64,000 nucleotides of DNA from Echiichthys vipera. Taxonomy: Eukaryota > Chordata > Actinopteri > Perciformes > Trachinidae. Both the position numbers and the translations under genes were made by a program. The stretch is taken from contig OY829651.1 of the NCBI GenBank assembly GCA_963691815.1, positions 13,018,917-13,082,916 of the forward strand, in the 5' to 3' direction. The notes under the pieces are model-generated. The model ran no database searches and was not told where the DNA came from. It worked only from the letters and a program-made list of their open reading frames with translations. Positions 1 to 11,743 of this stretch are shown piece after piece (within the stretch, counting starts at the first letter, position 1; each line of letters begins with the position of its first letter).

Positions 1-1102
1 CCCTTAACTGCAAAAAAGCTTCACTGACTAATTACTGCAGTCCGGCTGCCTACTCTCTCCAAAGCACTCTCTCTGCTCCTCCACTTCTTTGCTAATCTCT
101 TCTGCAATCATGGCCAGTCCTTATCCAGTTGGGCAAGACCATTATGTTTTCTTGAGATCTTGCCTCTGCCAGTTTGTTGCTGAACTTACGAATGCTCGGC
201 ATTAGTAACTTGCTGCTGCACGGGACATTTATCTGTTTTTTTGGGTGCATATTATACAGCTTGTTCCACAAATTTTATGGATATGTGTGGATAGACAGTG
301 TCGATGCAACGGGATAGGCTGACGCTAGTGTGCTGTTAGGACCATATGGTTAGGACACGATAGATTCGTTTTCATTTTCTGATGAGAAATTCTCATCACT
401 GCCTGTAGTTCGCTACGATTGGTTGATCTGCGTGTCTTTAGGGCGGTACATGAGGAGGACTAGCCCATAGTGTGATTTGGCTGAGGAAAAAAAAGACCTG
501 ATGTGACTAGAATGTGGCCTACAGACGATACTACGATCTCTCTGCTTTGGCAGATCTTCAACACGTTCTAATCCTTCACGATCTAATATTGTTACATGAC
601 CACCCCTAACTGATATGTTGTTAAAACATGTTCAGACTGTATGCAGACTAATATAAAAACTCACTTTCAATACATTCTGCAGGTGCACAAATATCTTTTG
701 CCACGATATTAGCATGTAACCTACTACTGTAATATTATACAAATTAAGTTTCATCGTTTGATTGATTGCAACCGATTAATAATGGATTCTACATGTCTAC
801 AGCTTCATACCAATTTTTACTACTGAGATTAGCCTACAAAAAAAGTGTCTTTTTCAACATTTTAGTGGAACTGCGCTAACAAACTGACAACTGTCTGCAC
901 AGAGTCACAGGGTTATAAAAAAGGACAGACAGAGTTTTTATTTAGAGGTGCACTAAATATTGGAATGTTATGGAATTGACTGACAGTGCATAAAAGTGCT
1001 AACTTTAGATAGTCCTGAGAACAACCACATATCCAACCAGGAATTTGCTTCTGACATTCAGTAATCTCTGTAATTTAAGCTCTTTGATACACACATTGAT
1101 AC
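1..1102. other. Non-coding stretch, no feature recognised
   Basis: I see no coding exon, RNA gene or repeat family that I know. Open frames are short and interrupted on both strands. A small perfect inverted repeat lies at 381-397 (8-base arms, 1-base centre), which can occur by chance. Confidence 0.6.
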
Positions 1103-1346
1103 CGACTGAATGAATGAGGAAATTAAACAGCTTGTCTGGCTCTGTTAGAGGAATGAGACACAGAGAAATTCACGGTCTGTTGAAGAAAACCTGCCAATGA
1201 GCAGTGTTGGTTCAGAGAGTCAGTTACCATAGTGACTGATGCAGGGTTTAAGTTATCGTTCTTTCTGGAACAGAAACTCCAGAGTTTCCTTCTCAAAGGG
1301 TTAACAAACTCAGAGTTTTCACTAATCCTCTTTCTGAAACAGGGCT
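1103..1346 (+). mobile_element. Truncated Harbinger-type DNA transposon, right end only
   Basis: About 245 bp align by eye with the right terminal part of the Harbinger element at 53687-55185 (its segment from about 54890). Both begin with GACTGAATGAATGAGGAAAT, contain a CAGAGAGAAA-like stretch and CAGAGAGxxxGTTACCATxGT, and end with ACTCAGAGTTTTCACTAA followed by a version of the terminal repeat (CTGAAACAGGGCTC against GTGAAACGGGCCCC). The left end and all coding sequence are missing, so the copy cannot move. It is clearly diverged, with many substitutions and small gaps, which suggests an old insertion. Open frames across it are incidental. Confidence 0.72.
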
Positions 1347-4300
1347 CAGGTGGTGGCATACTGTATTTGCCCCATCCTAGTTGAGTTAACCCAACATCTG
1401 TGCCTCTGTTAAATCACAACTCAAAAATAATGAATTAACTAAAAAGAGAAAATCGTATCAACTTAACAGGATAGAAAAAGACACTTTCTCACACCACGGA
1501 AGTATAAGCCATCATGGTTGCCGAATTCATCTGAATTCATGTTGAAAAGCCTAACTATATCACTCTATTTATGTAGCGTGTGCATGGCATACAGTAAATA
1601 AAAGGATTCATGCGTCATGCTTAAACATGGTGCTTTATTCAAATGAGCTTCTTTGCTTAATAGACTACAGGAGTATGATCAGGGCCATGATTTGCTTAGT
1701 TTTAACATATCAGCCTCTTAAAAGCAAGGACACTAATTTTTACCTGTTTTCAATTATATGGATTCCAGTAATATTCATCAGAAACACCAGTAGAGGTCTG
1801 AACATGAAACACTGCAAAAATAAGTCCAGCTTTTTAGAGGGGCCAGCATCACACAATTTGCTCCTCTTTCCAGTGATTCTACACCTATCCATCCATGCCT
1901 ATCCAATTCACTGCCCTGCATGGCCATGTTACAGGGCAACATTATTGTTTTTTGTTCTAACTTTTCTTTATGGTGGCCCATCTCTTTACTGGTAGCCAAT
2001 ATTCATGTTTATTTTTTGTGTAGAATGATTCGCCTCCCCCAAAGAGTAAAACTTGTTAGTAAAGAGATCACTAACCATTACCTGCAGATGGTTCAACTTT
2101 GCATTTAGATTGTAAATGTACATAAAAGATACAATTCATGATACTGGGTTTGAGATACTATTTTCCCATGACTTTGTTTTTTAACAAACAGAGATTGAAG
2201 ACAAATTATCAGTAACAAGATCCCTTTATTAAAAACTACAAAATATATTTTCTCTTATCTTTTCCTTTTCGGATTAAATTGATACTATTTCTGAGGTAGG
2301 GTATATACTGCAAATACAATGCATATATCCTTTTCTTTCTCAAAGTGTAACTGAAAATATATTTTGTTTAAAATAAAATAAAATAATTTGGAATTTACAT
2401 GTTTTTTTAATTTACTGTATATTAGCATATCTACATTTTCAGGCAGAAGGTGAGATCAATGCACATGCACATGTACCTGCTGTCAAACTTTTCACAGAAA
2501 ACGGCCTGCACACCAATGCACCTCTTCATCTCATTGGCTCTTGCACTCGTTTTGGTGAGTGGGGTTGTAAATTGTCTTAGCAGTGCGGTTTGGCCTTTTG
2601 GTAATTGTTTTTGCTCAAACAGTGGTAACTGGAGCTTCTCACTGTTGTGTCTCTGTGGTTGAGCTGTTTGTGCTGTTCATCACTCTTGTGCAATATTTGG
2701 ACACTGTTTTTGTCTGGTGTGTTGTCTTCTCACCTTCAGACTTAGAGAAGCCCAAATTCTGCCACACCTCCAATTTAAAACAGACTGGTGCATCCTCAGT
2801 TTGTCTTAATAAATCAATGACCTTTGTCTGCTGTGGCCATCTTGGCACCGCCGTCTACTGACACGAGGGACATAGGACGTCATGAGTCGTGAGTCATTTT
2901 TTCAAGTCACTGAATTGTGACATATTTGTATCATGGATTCATTGTCTCGCGGAGTATCATTACATTCCTAAATATTATCCTCTACTTTCAAAATTTTCCA
3001 CTCCAGCACGGGTCTACTGTTGAGCTATGCCAGTGGGCTGTGTCCCAAGTTACACCCTGAAAGCAATCTATAGAGGATTCACTCCCTCCAGGTACTTGGG
3101 AAGCTCACTTAAAGACATCAATACTCTGGGAAATGAGACACAGAACAATGGCTTCAGAAACTAACTTAGAAGTTAGACGGCTGACTGAGATGCCCTTACG
3201 TCTTATTTAAGGTGTTGCTGCCCAATGCAGCAGCGTTCATGGAGTGAATTACTTTCTTGTTAAAACATCAAACTGCACTGGATGTTAAGCCAAAAGGCAG
3301 GGATGGGAATAAGCAAGACAGGTGAACTGCTCTCGGTAAATTAAGTGAATGTTTCTTTAAGTTGCAATAAAAGTTTACTATGTTCTAAGTTTCCATATTA
3401 ACTGAAATCAATCGAGTTTCACATAAGCCTCAACTAGTGTCTCTCACAATAAGGACAGGTTATTGCCTTTGAGTTCTTTAAGGGTTGAGCCAATTGTGTG
3501 GGAGGAACTGTATTCAATTTGTCAAATATTCATAAACAACATCAGACTTGCGTACCACAATCAGCATTGTTGATACATCCTCAAAAATATGCTTAATTTA
3601 TCTAAAATAATGTTTAAAGCCCTTTTGCCCACAGTTGAAGATATTCAGGAGTAGCCCTACATGATTAGAAGGATTGATCCATGTTGAATATTCAGATAAT
3701 GTCCCTGCCTCTCTGCTGGAACATTGCATTGTCAATCAAGTGTCAACCATTTGGTCCTGGCTGTCAAACTTCCCTTATTGCCTTAGCAACAAAAATGACA
3801 AATGTATGGGGAATACAAATCAACTGGCATTAGAAAGACAGAGGGGGGACTTGGAGATAGCTGAACGAGTCAGTGATAAAAGCATCACAGATTACTCATG
3901 ACAAATGGCCTACAATCTATCAATTTCCAATTCTAACTAAAAATGATGCAGTATGAAAATGCTAGTATGTAAAGGTTAAGCTAGTCTGCCTCAATCTGAT
4001 GAATAGATGTTATATTTTCTCAGATGTGATACAGTGATAACAGACATACAGTTCAGAAGTGTCTCACTGGGCGATTTTAAAAGATCTCATCATCTCTGTG
4101 TCAGCTGCAAATCTGCAATGATTGATTATGTTGTCACAATGCCCTGAATGTTGTCACAATGTGGCTCCACTCCATTATCACTTAAGCTCCAACGTATGCA
4201 TTACTTGCTGCACGTTAATGTCCAACCCAACAGGTAAGACAGCTCTCCTACACACTGTCAGTGTCGTTCATCACCAGCAGCTCTAACATCTGAGAGAAAA

Positions 4301-4616
4301 CAACAGCAAGCGTGAGCAGTAAATTTAACCATGTCAGATCGATGGAATCAATGATCACTTCTCTTGCACATTCACTCCTAAGTTACTGCCGAGAACAAAT
4401 GTCAATGGCTTCAGTTTGTTCTTAACAAACTACACTGTCATATGTTAAATCCATTTTGGCAAACATTGCTGTCAGGTGATGATGCACAACTGATAAACAG
4501 ATTAACCCATAATAAAATCTAAAAGGCAAATACTGTACTGTATGTACAGTATATACAGTAAAGGCCTCTAAATTAAGCTGAGCATCTATTGAACCCTTCA
4601 TTTTCTCCCTCTCTCT
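1347..4616. other. Non-coding stretch, no gene recognised
   Basis: Unique-looking AT-rich sequence. There is no exon with credible splice sites and no known repeat. A 14-base sequence (ATGTTGTCACAATG) occurs at about 4129 and again 19 bases later, which is a tiny local duplication. Short open frames here have no recognisable protein features. Confidence 0.55.
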
Positions 4617-4624
4617 CACACACA

Positions 4625-4695
<71 letters not shown>
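4617..4695. repeat. CA/GT microsatellite, about 79 bp
   Basis: A nearly pure dinucleotide run with one early G interruption (CAGA), preceded by a CTCTCT stretch. Long CA repeats are common in teleost genomes and are usually length-polymorphic. The cysteine-valine open frame that reads through it on the minus strand is a by-product of the repeat. Confidence 0.97.
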
Positions 4696-4698
<3 letters not shown>

Positions 4699-6133
4699 AT
4701 CTCCATCTCTCGCCGATCAATCGTCTTTATGTGCTGCTCACAGCTAGGTTGTTTAGTCTGACCCTATTCAGATTTCCTGCTGATCTACATCCTATTTGAT
4801 GCATCCTTTCATGCTCTGCCACCTTTTCACCTCATGGCATGATACTGCCTTTGATGTGGCGACCTATGCTCTACAGCTGCTGCTGTTGGGCCCCTGGTGA
4901 GACTGAGGTTGGAAAGTGATGATGATGTGGTAAGAGAGAGACTCCCAACTTTGCATAAGCAGGTATGCAGCAGGTCACATTTGTTGTCAGTGTTGGGCTC
5001 CAAGGTTTTAGATGTATTAAAAAATGTCAAAAATAACATACATTTTTTTTATTCTTATTTCATTGTGTACCTGTGAGAATGAGCATACTGCAAATGCAGC
5101 CATACTTTGCAGACTTTGATCTTTTGCAAAAAATAAAATACCAAGATTCCTATGAAGTCTTCTCTTGTATAGTCTTCACGATGCAAACATGATGAAAAAA
5201 ATTTAATCGGTCTCAAAGAAATATGTAAGATCTATGTCTATTCAATCTATCCATTGAATGCACAAAGGCATGTCAACCAATCCAGAGACAGAAAGACGAG
5301 TTGCTTCGTGCATCATGGAACAACAGGGCCACATAAGTTAAATGTTGTAGGAAATGTAAAACAAGAATCTCTTAGACAGGGACAGGCCAAGCAAGGTATC
5401 GGATCTTTGATCATTTTGCAATGTGAATCAACACCACCCATTTAGAAACGGCAAAATTAATTATCTTACCTCTTGAAAAAATACTTATACTGGATCTAAT
5501 CAGCCATACGAAGACTTCGTAGAGAAAAGGTATATAACTTGTGTAATGCATCCAAAATGTACCATTAGCAAGTTATTATTTACTTTTAGAGGATACCTGT
5601 GAATATTAAAGTCAAAGCCAATTCTCTTTGTTTTGACAATAGATATTGTGATGGGTAAAAAAAAAAAGAAATGTATCCCCTCACAACACAGACTAAATCA
5701 ACTGTTTCTGGGAACAGCATTATTGCAGTTTGATGACTGTAACAAAGCAGTTGCTATTTCTCTCCGAAGGGATGTGCCAATAGATCTTCAGAAGTTAAAC
5801 TCTACAGAAGAAAATGAGACCACTCTAAAAACATACCTAAGGAAACTGCAGGGTCATGGTTCCTAATTTTGTATTGCACACTCGACATGTTATCAGATAT
5901 GAAGGATGGTGTGAAGGTGATATGACACCACCAGTTAGATTTATAATTTTGATACATGTGGGAGGCTTGAGGTGTTGCTGGTAATGGTGTCTGTACTGGG
6001 AATAGCAAGTGTTGGAAACAAAAAACAGAAAAGAAGCAAGGGTGACTTTTGCAAAATGGTAAATGCAGCAACAATGCTGATACTCCACCATACAGTTAAA
6101 CTGTGGACCCAAGAGCAAGAGCAAGACCAAAAG
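4696..6133. other. Non-coding stretch, no gene recognised
   Basis: No known repeat or exon seen. Contains short A-runs (about 5658-5668) and scattered short open frames with no recognisable features. Confidence 0.55.
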
Positions 6134-6256
6134 TGACGTGACTAAATCTGCATATTGTTGTTCGTCGTCAAAGGGCGCTCCTGTCTAGGAAACTACGACA
6201 ACAAAGAAAAAAAACACATTAGTGGGAAAAGATGGATCGGACACTGATTGTTGCTG
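6134..6256 (+). promoter_or_regulatory. Possible promoter and short first coding exon (weak candidate)
   Basis: What is seen: a CRE-like TGACGTGA at 6134-6141, then a small CpG-containing stretch (TCGTCGTCAAAGGGCGC), then an ATG at 6232 in a fair context (AAAGATGG). This is followed by eight codons (MDRTLIVA) and a strong splice-donor match, CTG|GTGAGT, at 6257. The coding part would be 25 bases, ending in phase 1. What is inferred: this is the layout of a short first exon on the plus strand. No matching downstream exon was found in the window and the eight residues are not recognisable. A chance ATG plus a chance donor is at least as likely. Transcript data would settle it. Confidence 0.22.
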
Positions 6257-7329
6257 GTGAGTGTTGTGCTGTTATCACCATACATGTTGTAAGCTTGTTG
6301 TTAGCTGTGTAGCCACCTAGCTAAAATTAATGTCATTGTCATAAAAACAAAACCCACCGGCAGCGTTTCGAGGCACTGGTATGAAGTGCTCACCAGCGCC
6401 TTTCTGCCAGAAAAATGTGGACACACACCTTCAGTATTCATTTTCAATTAGACGCTGCTTCTCAATGTGGTGTACAGGTATATGATTTATGTTTCATCAA
6501 TGCAGAATACAGTTTGTCATGAAGTTTGCTCTGTATCCTTTTATAATATTATTTCAACCATGTGCTTAAATACTAACAGCAACTAGAAATCTGTAAAACT
6601 TGTTTGACCTCTGACCAGTGTTTTCTATATGTTTCCCAAACACTACAGTTCAGGTGTTCAGCATTTCAAATCCAGAAACATAACAAAAAATGTAAGAAAA
6701 TTACCTCTTAACCCCAAGGCTTCTGGTTCTCAGCTTTGAAGTCAGGCTCCTATAAATTCAAGTTTATCCAAGTAATTGCCGTAAAAACTACAAAACCATC
6801 TTAAACAGCACACTTCTATTTGATAAACACCTTCAACATTAACGTTTACTAGTTATTAGCAAAACTTGCTTTATTAGCCATTTCATATTGATAACTATTC
6901 CCCCTATTTTAAGGTACAACATGCTCTATTTAGCTCTGTGATGAGATCACAGTAGGTGGGTGGCAGCTGCCTGTGGCGTTCAGGCTGGTAAGATCCAAGG
7001 TAGCCGGCAGCGGCATTGCACCCTGCTGCTGCCGATTCAAAATACAGAACACCAATGTTCCGAGGTGGCACTTCATTGTCTGAAAGCATCTTCCATCTCA
7101 CCTATAAACCCCTGATTGGTCAGCTTTTACTTCAACAGGCAGAAATGGCTGTCAGTGGATACAACACGAGACCTTTCAATGTAAAAGAGTTTAGGAACAA
7201 GGATGACATCTACAATAAGTTTTAAGTTTTACCTGGACCTACAGGACGTTTATTTTAAAAAGCTGTTACCTCCTACAGCAAGATGATTTATCATCTTAAA
7301 AAAGCATAAAACAAAAGATAAGAGGTACT
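6257..7329. other. Non-coding stretch, no gene recognised
   Basis: Nothing firmly recognised. A short GC-richer patch at about 6930-7100 contains GATGAGATCAC and CTGCTGCTGCCG but no exon signature. Open frames on both strands overlap here and neither looks like a known protein. Confidence 0.5.
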
Positions 7330-7595
7330 GGGCTCTATCTTGCACCTGGCACAAAGCGGAGCGCAACTGTCATTGCTAGTTTCAGACTGACCCATTTGTC
7401 ATTTTCATGCCCATAGCCCACAATGTGTAAGTAGCACATATTCTTGTACCCCTGAGTTGGTCTTTGTATGAGACGTGATCAGGCGCATTGCTATCTTGAG
7501 GCAGCAGAACGCGATTGTGCCATTGACCAACAAAAACCTGGTCTAAAATCAAAGGTGCAGTGTTTTCCTGCTACTTACAGGGTGCATTAGTCATA
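7330..7595. repeat. Teleost dispersed repeat fragment (DNA-transposon-like)
   Basis: The segment opens with GGGCTCTATCTTGCACCTGG. It continues with TTGCTAGTTTCAGACTGACC, AGGCGCATTGCTATCTTGAG and CATTGACCAACAAAAACCTG, then ends near GGGTGCATTAGTCAT. I recognise this order of motifs from a high-copy dispersed element in percomorph fish, but cannot assign its superfamily with confidence. It has no coding sequence and looks internally deleted compared with the remembered form. Confidence 0.55.
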
Positions 7596-8249
7596 GTAAG
7601 ATTAGTGATTCACAGACTGCAGTTATATCAGGTAATAATATATCAAAATCAAATAAAAGACTTGGGGGGGGGGGAGACAGAAAAAGAAAGTAGTATGCCA
7701 GAGATTTTTATTTTTTTATTTCTTAAGTTACTCACTACTTGTAGTACTACTCAAGTAGTTAATTTGGTTATTACTTCTACTTGAGCACTACTTGTTTTTT
7801 TTAAAGTACCAGTACTTTTACTCGAGTACAGCAGTAATAACATAATCACGGATCCCATAGAGTCCTACTGAGCCGTCTCCTAGCCTTACACCGAAAGATA
7901 AAAAAAGATTTTAGAGCATTATAAAAACATGTTCCAAGATCACAGGACTGAAATTTAGGGACCTGACCAGTTTTTGTGACCAACAAACTCTGAGGAAAGC
8001 AAACAATTTTTTGTCTTCTCCTGATCAAGTGCTTGCAAGTGAATTTCCTCTGTTACCCTAAGGTCGGCCCTATGTCTCACCTGTCTTTAAGACTTAATGT
8101 TTTTTAAGATATTTATTTATATTTAATTCTTTAATCATGATTTTATTCCTTTTATCATGTGCATCTTGTTAAACCTGCATGTGCAACGTATGTATTTGTC
8201 CACTTTGTCTGATCCTTGATGACACTGTATTCCTTGGCATCCTATTATA
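7596..8249. other. Non-coding stretch with G-run and stuttering ACTTGAGTA-type repeat
   Basis: A run of 11 G lies at 7664-7674. From about 7725 to 7835 the sequence repeats variants of ACTTGTAGTACT / ACTCAAGTAG / ACTTTTACTCGAGTAC. This resembles the 'tacttttactcaagtac' fragments that are widespread in teleost genomes, so it is probably a repeat remnant. No gene is visible. Confidence 0.45.
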
Positions 8250-8390
8250 TTTATTTGCTTTATTAACTTATTCCCTATGTATTTATTGTGTGTACTGTGT
8301 TTTTGTACTGTTCCAGTATGCAAGCTGATGAAATCAATTGCCCCTGGTGGGATTAATATAGTTGTCTTAGACTGAGTCTGAACTGCAGTT
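8250..8390 (+). repeat. Retrotransposon 3'-tail-like sequence
   Basis: The stretch TATTTATTGTGTGTACTG, then GAAATCAATTGCCCCTGGTG, then GGGATTAATATAGTTGTCTT, with a final GACTGAGTCTGAACTG, resembles the common fish LINE 3' end 'AATTxCCCxxxGGGATxAATAAAGTTxTCT' followed by a short satellite-like tail. Only the tail is visible, with no reverse transcriptase. LINE insertions are usually 5'-truncated, which fits. The family is not identified. Confidence 0.5.
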
Positions 8391-8462
8391 GCCCCAGATG
8401 CTTAGGATTGGTGGGGGTCAACTTCGGTTTGGTTGGCAAACCCTGGTTTTCCCCAGTGTATT

Positions 8463-8495
8463 GCAAGTTTTTAGCAAGTTTTTAGCAAGTTTTTA
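8463..8495. repeat. 11-bp tandem repeat, three copies
   Basis: GCAAGTTTTTA is repeated three times in perfect register, followed by a degenerate fourth start (GCGAG). Probably replication slippage. No function is apparent. Confidence 0.9.
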
Positions 8496-8499
8496 GCGA

Positions 8500-9721
8500 G
8501 TCTACCCATCTCTGCAACTAAATAGAGAGTTATAAGCTACAAAAAATTCTAGGTAGTAGCATCTTGGCAAGTGAAGTCATCTTAGCAGCAATAAATCTTT
8601 TAATAGAAATCCTCAAATGCTTAAGGGTTTCACTTAGATCATCAAACAGTGCTTTGCCCCATTTTTATGTTTATGCCCAAAATCCCATTTATTTTATTTT
8701 TTTATCCGTATCCACTTTGGCATCAAAAAATATATTTTGTTGGCTATGAACCTGATTGCCTTGAAGTGACAGTCTGAACCAAAAATAGGACATACACTTT
8801 GGTCTCTATTTGTGAAAATGAACCTGAGGTCAATAAAAAAAAAAAAAATCCAAACAACCAGGTTATTTATTTATGATGTTATCAAGTAATACTTCATTGA
8901 GCCACTGACAGATTAATGGTATGAGCATGTAGAGCCAAATTTGTTTTATCTTAGCATTGATTATGTTCCTTACTTAATAGATGGGAACTCACATCCCCAG
9001 CTAACCTCTCAAATGTGTCTCTTTTCAATTAATGAAGAAATGACAATAAAAGTCTCTCTTAAGGATGAAAATCTTTTTTGTTGTTTTTTAGCATTTGCCA
9101 CATTGTTGACCTTTCCCCCTAAGATTCTTTGATGAATTGTGTTGCGATTAAACGTTTTTCACCAAACAAGATAAAACCCCATTTTACTCCCCCCTTTTGC
9201 CTTTCAGCAATCTAACCTGACCATGTCCAAGATAGCAGCAACAGCACAAATAATATTTGAATTTGATTTTTTTTCAAAGGTGAAAGATAAATTATTGTTT
9301 GCACCTCCATTCTGTGTTCCACACTCAGCATCTCATATGTCTTCAAAGACTCACAAGCTGTCTGAAAAGCTACAGTTGGTATAGATCATTTTAACTGTCC
9401 TCACAATAGTAGTAACTGCAGGCTAGTAACAACAATGTCTGCTTCCATTTCGTCACCCTCCCAAGTGCTATCAGGTTTTTACTAGATCCCCTTAAACCTC
9501 AGGCAACATTTCCACTCTGTCTTTGATTAATTGTATTGGCAATTAAAGTAAAACAACCTTCTTGTGTCTTTAATAAAAACAGTATCAATGTAGTTACCAC
9601 TTAAACGGGTGAAAAAGGGGGAAAAAGATGATCGACAAGAGATTCTGCAATACTTGGCTTCATCATGCGTTCTGATCCACTGTGCCATGTCCTCCACTCT
9701 AACCTCGGCAGTACAATTTGG
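8500..9721. other. Non-coding stretch, no gene recognised
   Basis: AT-rich unique-looking sequence with A-runs (about 8836-8848). No known repeat, no exon with convincing flanking splice sites. Confidence 0.55.
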
Positions 9722-10462
9722 TAGGGCTGGGCAATATATCAACATTTTATTGATATTGTGATGGTAGACTAGGGCTGTCCTGAATACCATATCTTGAGCT
9801 CTGAATATTCGTTACAAATCAACATTGAATATCCGGATATTCTATATGTGCTGAAGTTATCCGCAGCCTGAATCTGGAAGGAGCCACTCAGCCAGCTCTC
9901 AGACGTAGATGGTGTTTATCTTCATTTAATCTCCTGAAAACTACAGCAGACTGCTACAGTTGAAGCACACAGACCTCTACACACACCAGACAGCTCCATT
10001 ATATCGTGACTCCGACAGAAGTATCTCTGTGTCTCTGACATGCACAGGCTGCAGAGTTTCAGTGGAATTGATAAATTAGCGGCCAATTACTGGTAATTGC
10101 TCTGAACACCACAGTTCATTTCAGCCTGCATGCATGTCTGTTAAGCCTACATTGTTGAAACAGAGCAGCTAATGTTGGTAGCAGAACAAGTTTGTGACTC
10201 TCCTGCAGATAATCTCTGCATCGCACACAGCAACTGAGCGTGAGGAGAGAAAAAGAGAAAAGCGGCCATAAATGACAAAAAAACACAATGAAGACTCTCA
10301 CAATGAGCTGAAATGTAATCACTGTGCTGCGACATGTGTATTTCAGTTGAGTTAAAAGCATTATTTTTCAAGGAATATGTAATCAATATCTGGAGATTTG
10401 GGTCCAGCCCTATATATATGAGACAGGATATCTTCTTAGATTGTGGATATAATATCAAGAGG
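9722..10462. mobile_element. hAT-type MITE, split by a second insertion and truncated
   Basis: The left end TAGGGCTGGGCAATATATCA, followed by TTTTATTGATATTGTGATG, is a hAT-type teleost terminus known from many short non-autonomous copies. In that family it continues with a 'TGAGACxxGATATCxTCTTAGATTxTGGATAT' segment. Here this follow-on appears only after 10412 (TGAGACAGGATATCTTCTTA, GATTGTGGATATAATATC). The roughly 640 bp between the two halves are therefore a later insertion. The right terminal repeat of this outer copy is not found. There is no coding capacity. Confidence 0.62.
9770..10411. mobile_element. Inner hAT-type non-autonomous element
   Basis: It starts TAGGGCTGTCCTGAAT and ends ATTTGGGTCCAGCCCTA. 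The reverse complement of that end is TAGGGCTGGACCCAAAT, so the two ends match over TAGGGCTG and then partially. It interrupts the outer hAT MITE. Flanking 8-base windows (TGGTAGAC on the left; TATGAGAC two bases beyond the right end) agree at 5 of 8 positions, which may be a decayed 8-bp target duplication. The interior of about 600 bp shows no transposase domain, so this is a deletion derivative. Confidence 0.55.
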
Positions 10463-11720
10463 GGGTTATTGTAGCACATTAGAGTCTCAATGCTAACTCA
10501 TATTATAATACTGAGTGGACAAAGACATGTCAAAAGCAATGTGCCCTAACTGTCAGCAGATTTTTAAAGAGGTAGTTTTATGTGAAAAGAAGAGTGTGTT
10601 CTGCTGGCCTATTTTGAAAAGCCACCCACGGATTCACACGCCATCAATACACCTGTGCGTGAGTTCTATTTAACTGCCATCTTCAAGAGATAATCTGACT
10701 AGTGCAAAGCTCTTTCAATCATGTCACAGTGTCCAAATTGCCACTCTTCCTTACAAAATATGTAAAAATAAACAAGCAGATTAAGGTCCAAGGAGTCAGG
10801 TTATCATTTTAGATTATCAGTTTGGCCAACACATTAATTTCCCTACATGTTGTTTCAGAATAGCTTGTCTTTTACGTAGGTATACTGTCTAGCACTCTGT
10901 GACCTTATGTGGTAACCAAAATCTATAATCAGTAATGCATGAAACCCAACTGTTTTTCCCTGAGGAACACATTAATTAATGCTAAAAGAGGCACAAAAAA
11001 TTGACTTACCATTCTAGAACACAGGTGAAGAACATGTCTGCTTTCTGCCGAGAAGAGCGAATAGGTGCCTAAACAGATTCAGTCTGAAACACAAAAAAAG
11101 ACGCCTCGTAAAAGAACATGCAATATTAATGACTTATGGTATTCCACAAGACAGACACATCACAAATTTGGAGTGTCAGCATGCAGGAAGCTTGTGTCAT
11201 CCACCCATTGTACTTCATATAACCCCCATCCATACTTCCCTGTATAAAGATTATACATTATTTACACTGTATGATGCAATATGAGCTAGCAAATTTTGAT
11301 ATCTTGCAGGACTCTGTAAATAAAAACATTAAAATATGATTCAATACTTCTGAACAGGCTGGTAAATAGACCCCATAAACAAGCTCCAGTTTTAGTTTAG
11401 CTAAAGCTGTATCCCTAACATTGAGTAATACAACCCACACCCCAGTTGTATCAAAGCTTCCAAATAATTTGCAAACCTGTCAACTCCCACATCTTCTGAT
11501 TTGTTGATTCAATCCGAGGATATACCTGAATTTGCCAGGTATTTCATCCAAAATATATCAAATGACATATACTGTACCTTAATGATATCAATTGTGCCCA
11601 CCCGAACGAAAATAACATCATCAATCCGCTTTATGAAAGAAGCATACATACACCCAGACTGTCAGGTGTTTTAAAAATAAAACAAAAAGCCCTCATTTCT
11701 ATTGAATTGCTTTGTCAGCT
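10463..11720. other. Non-coding stretch, no gene recognised
   Basis: No known repeat or coding exon. A minus-strand AG acceptor and GTAAGT donor bracket about 35 bases near 11010-11050, but nothing else supports an exon there. Confidence 0.55.
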
Positions 11721-11743
11721 CCCCCCCCCCCCCCCCCCCCCCC
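11721..11743. repeat. Poly-C run, 23 bases
   Basis: An uninterrupted run of 23 C (G on the other strand). Runs this long are rare, unstable and hard to sequence, so the true length may differ. Confidence 0.95.

Noticed and set aside
4422..4706. Minus-strand open frame rich in Cys-Val
   Set aside because: It is the CA microsatellite read as protein.
8463..8500. Three evenly spaced repeats considered as a CRISPR array
   Set aside because: The 11-bp units are directly tandem with no spacers, and the organism is a vertebrate.
11005..11060. Possible 35-base minus-strand micro-exon between an AG acceptor and a GTAAGT donor
   Set aside because: Both signals are short and common by chance; no frame or neighbouring exon supports it.
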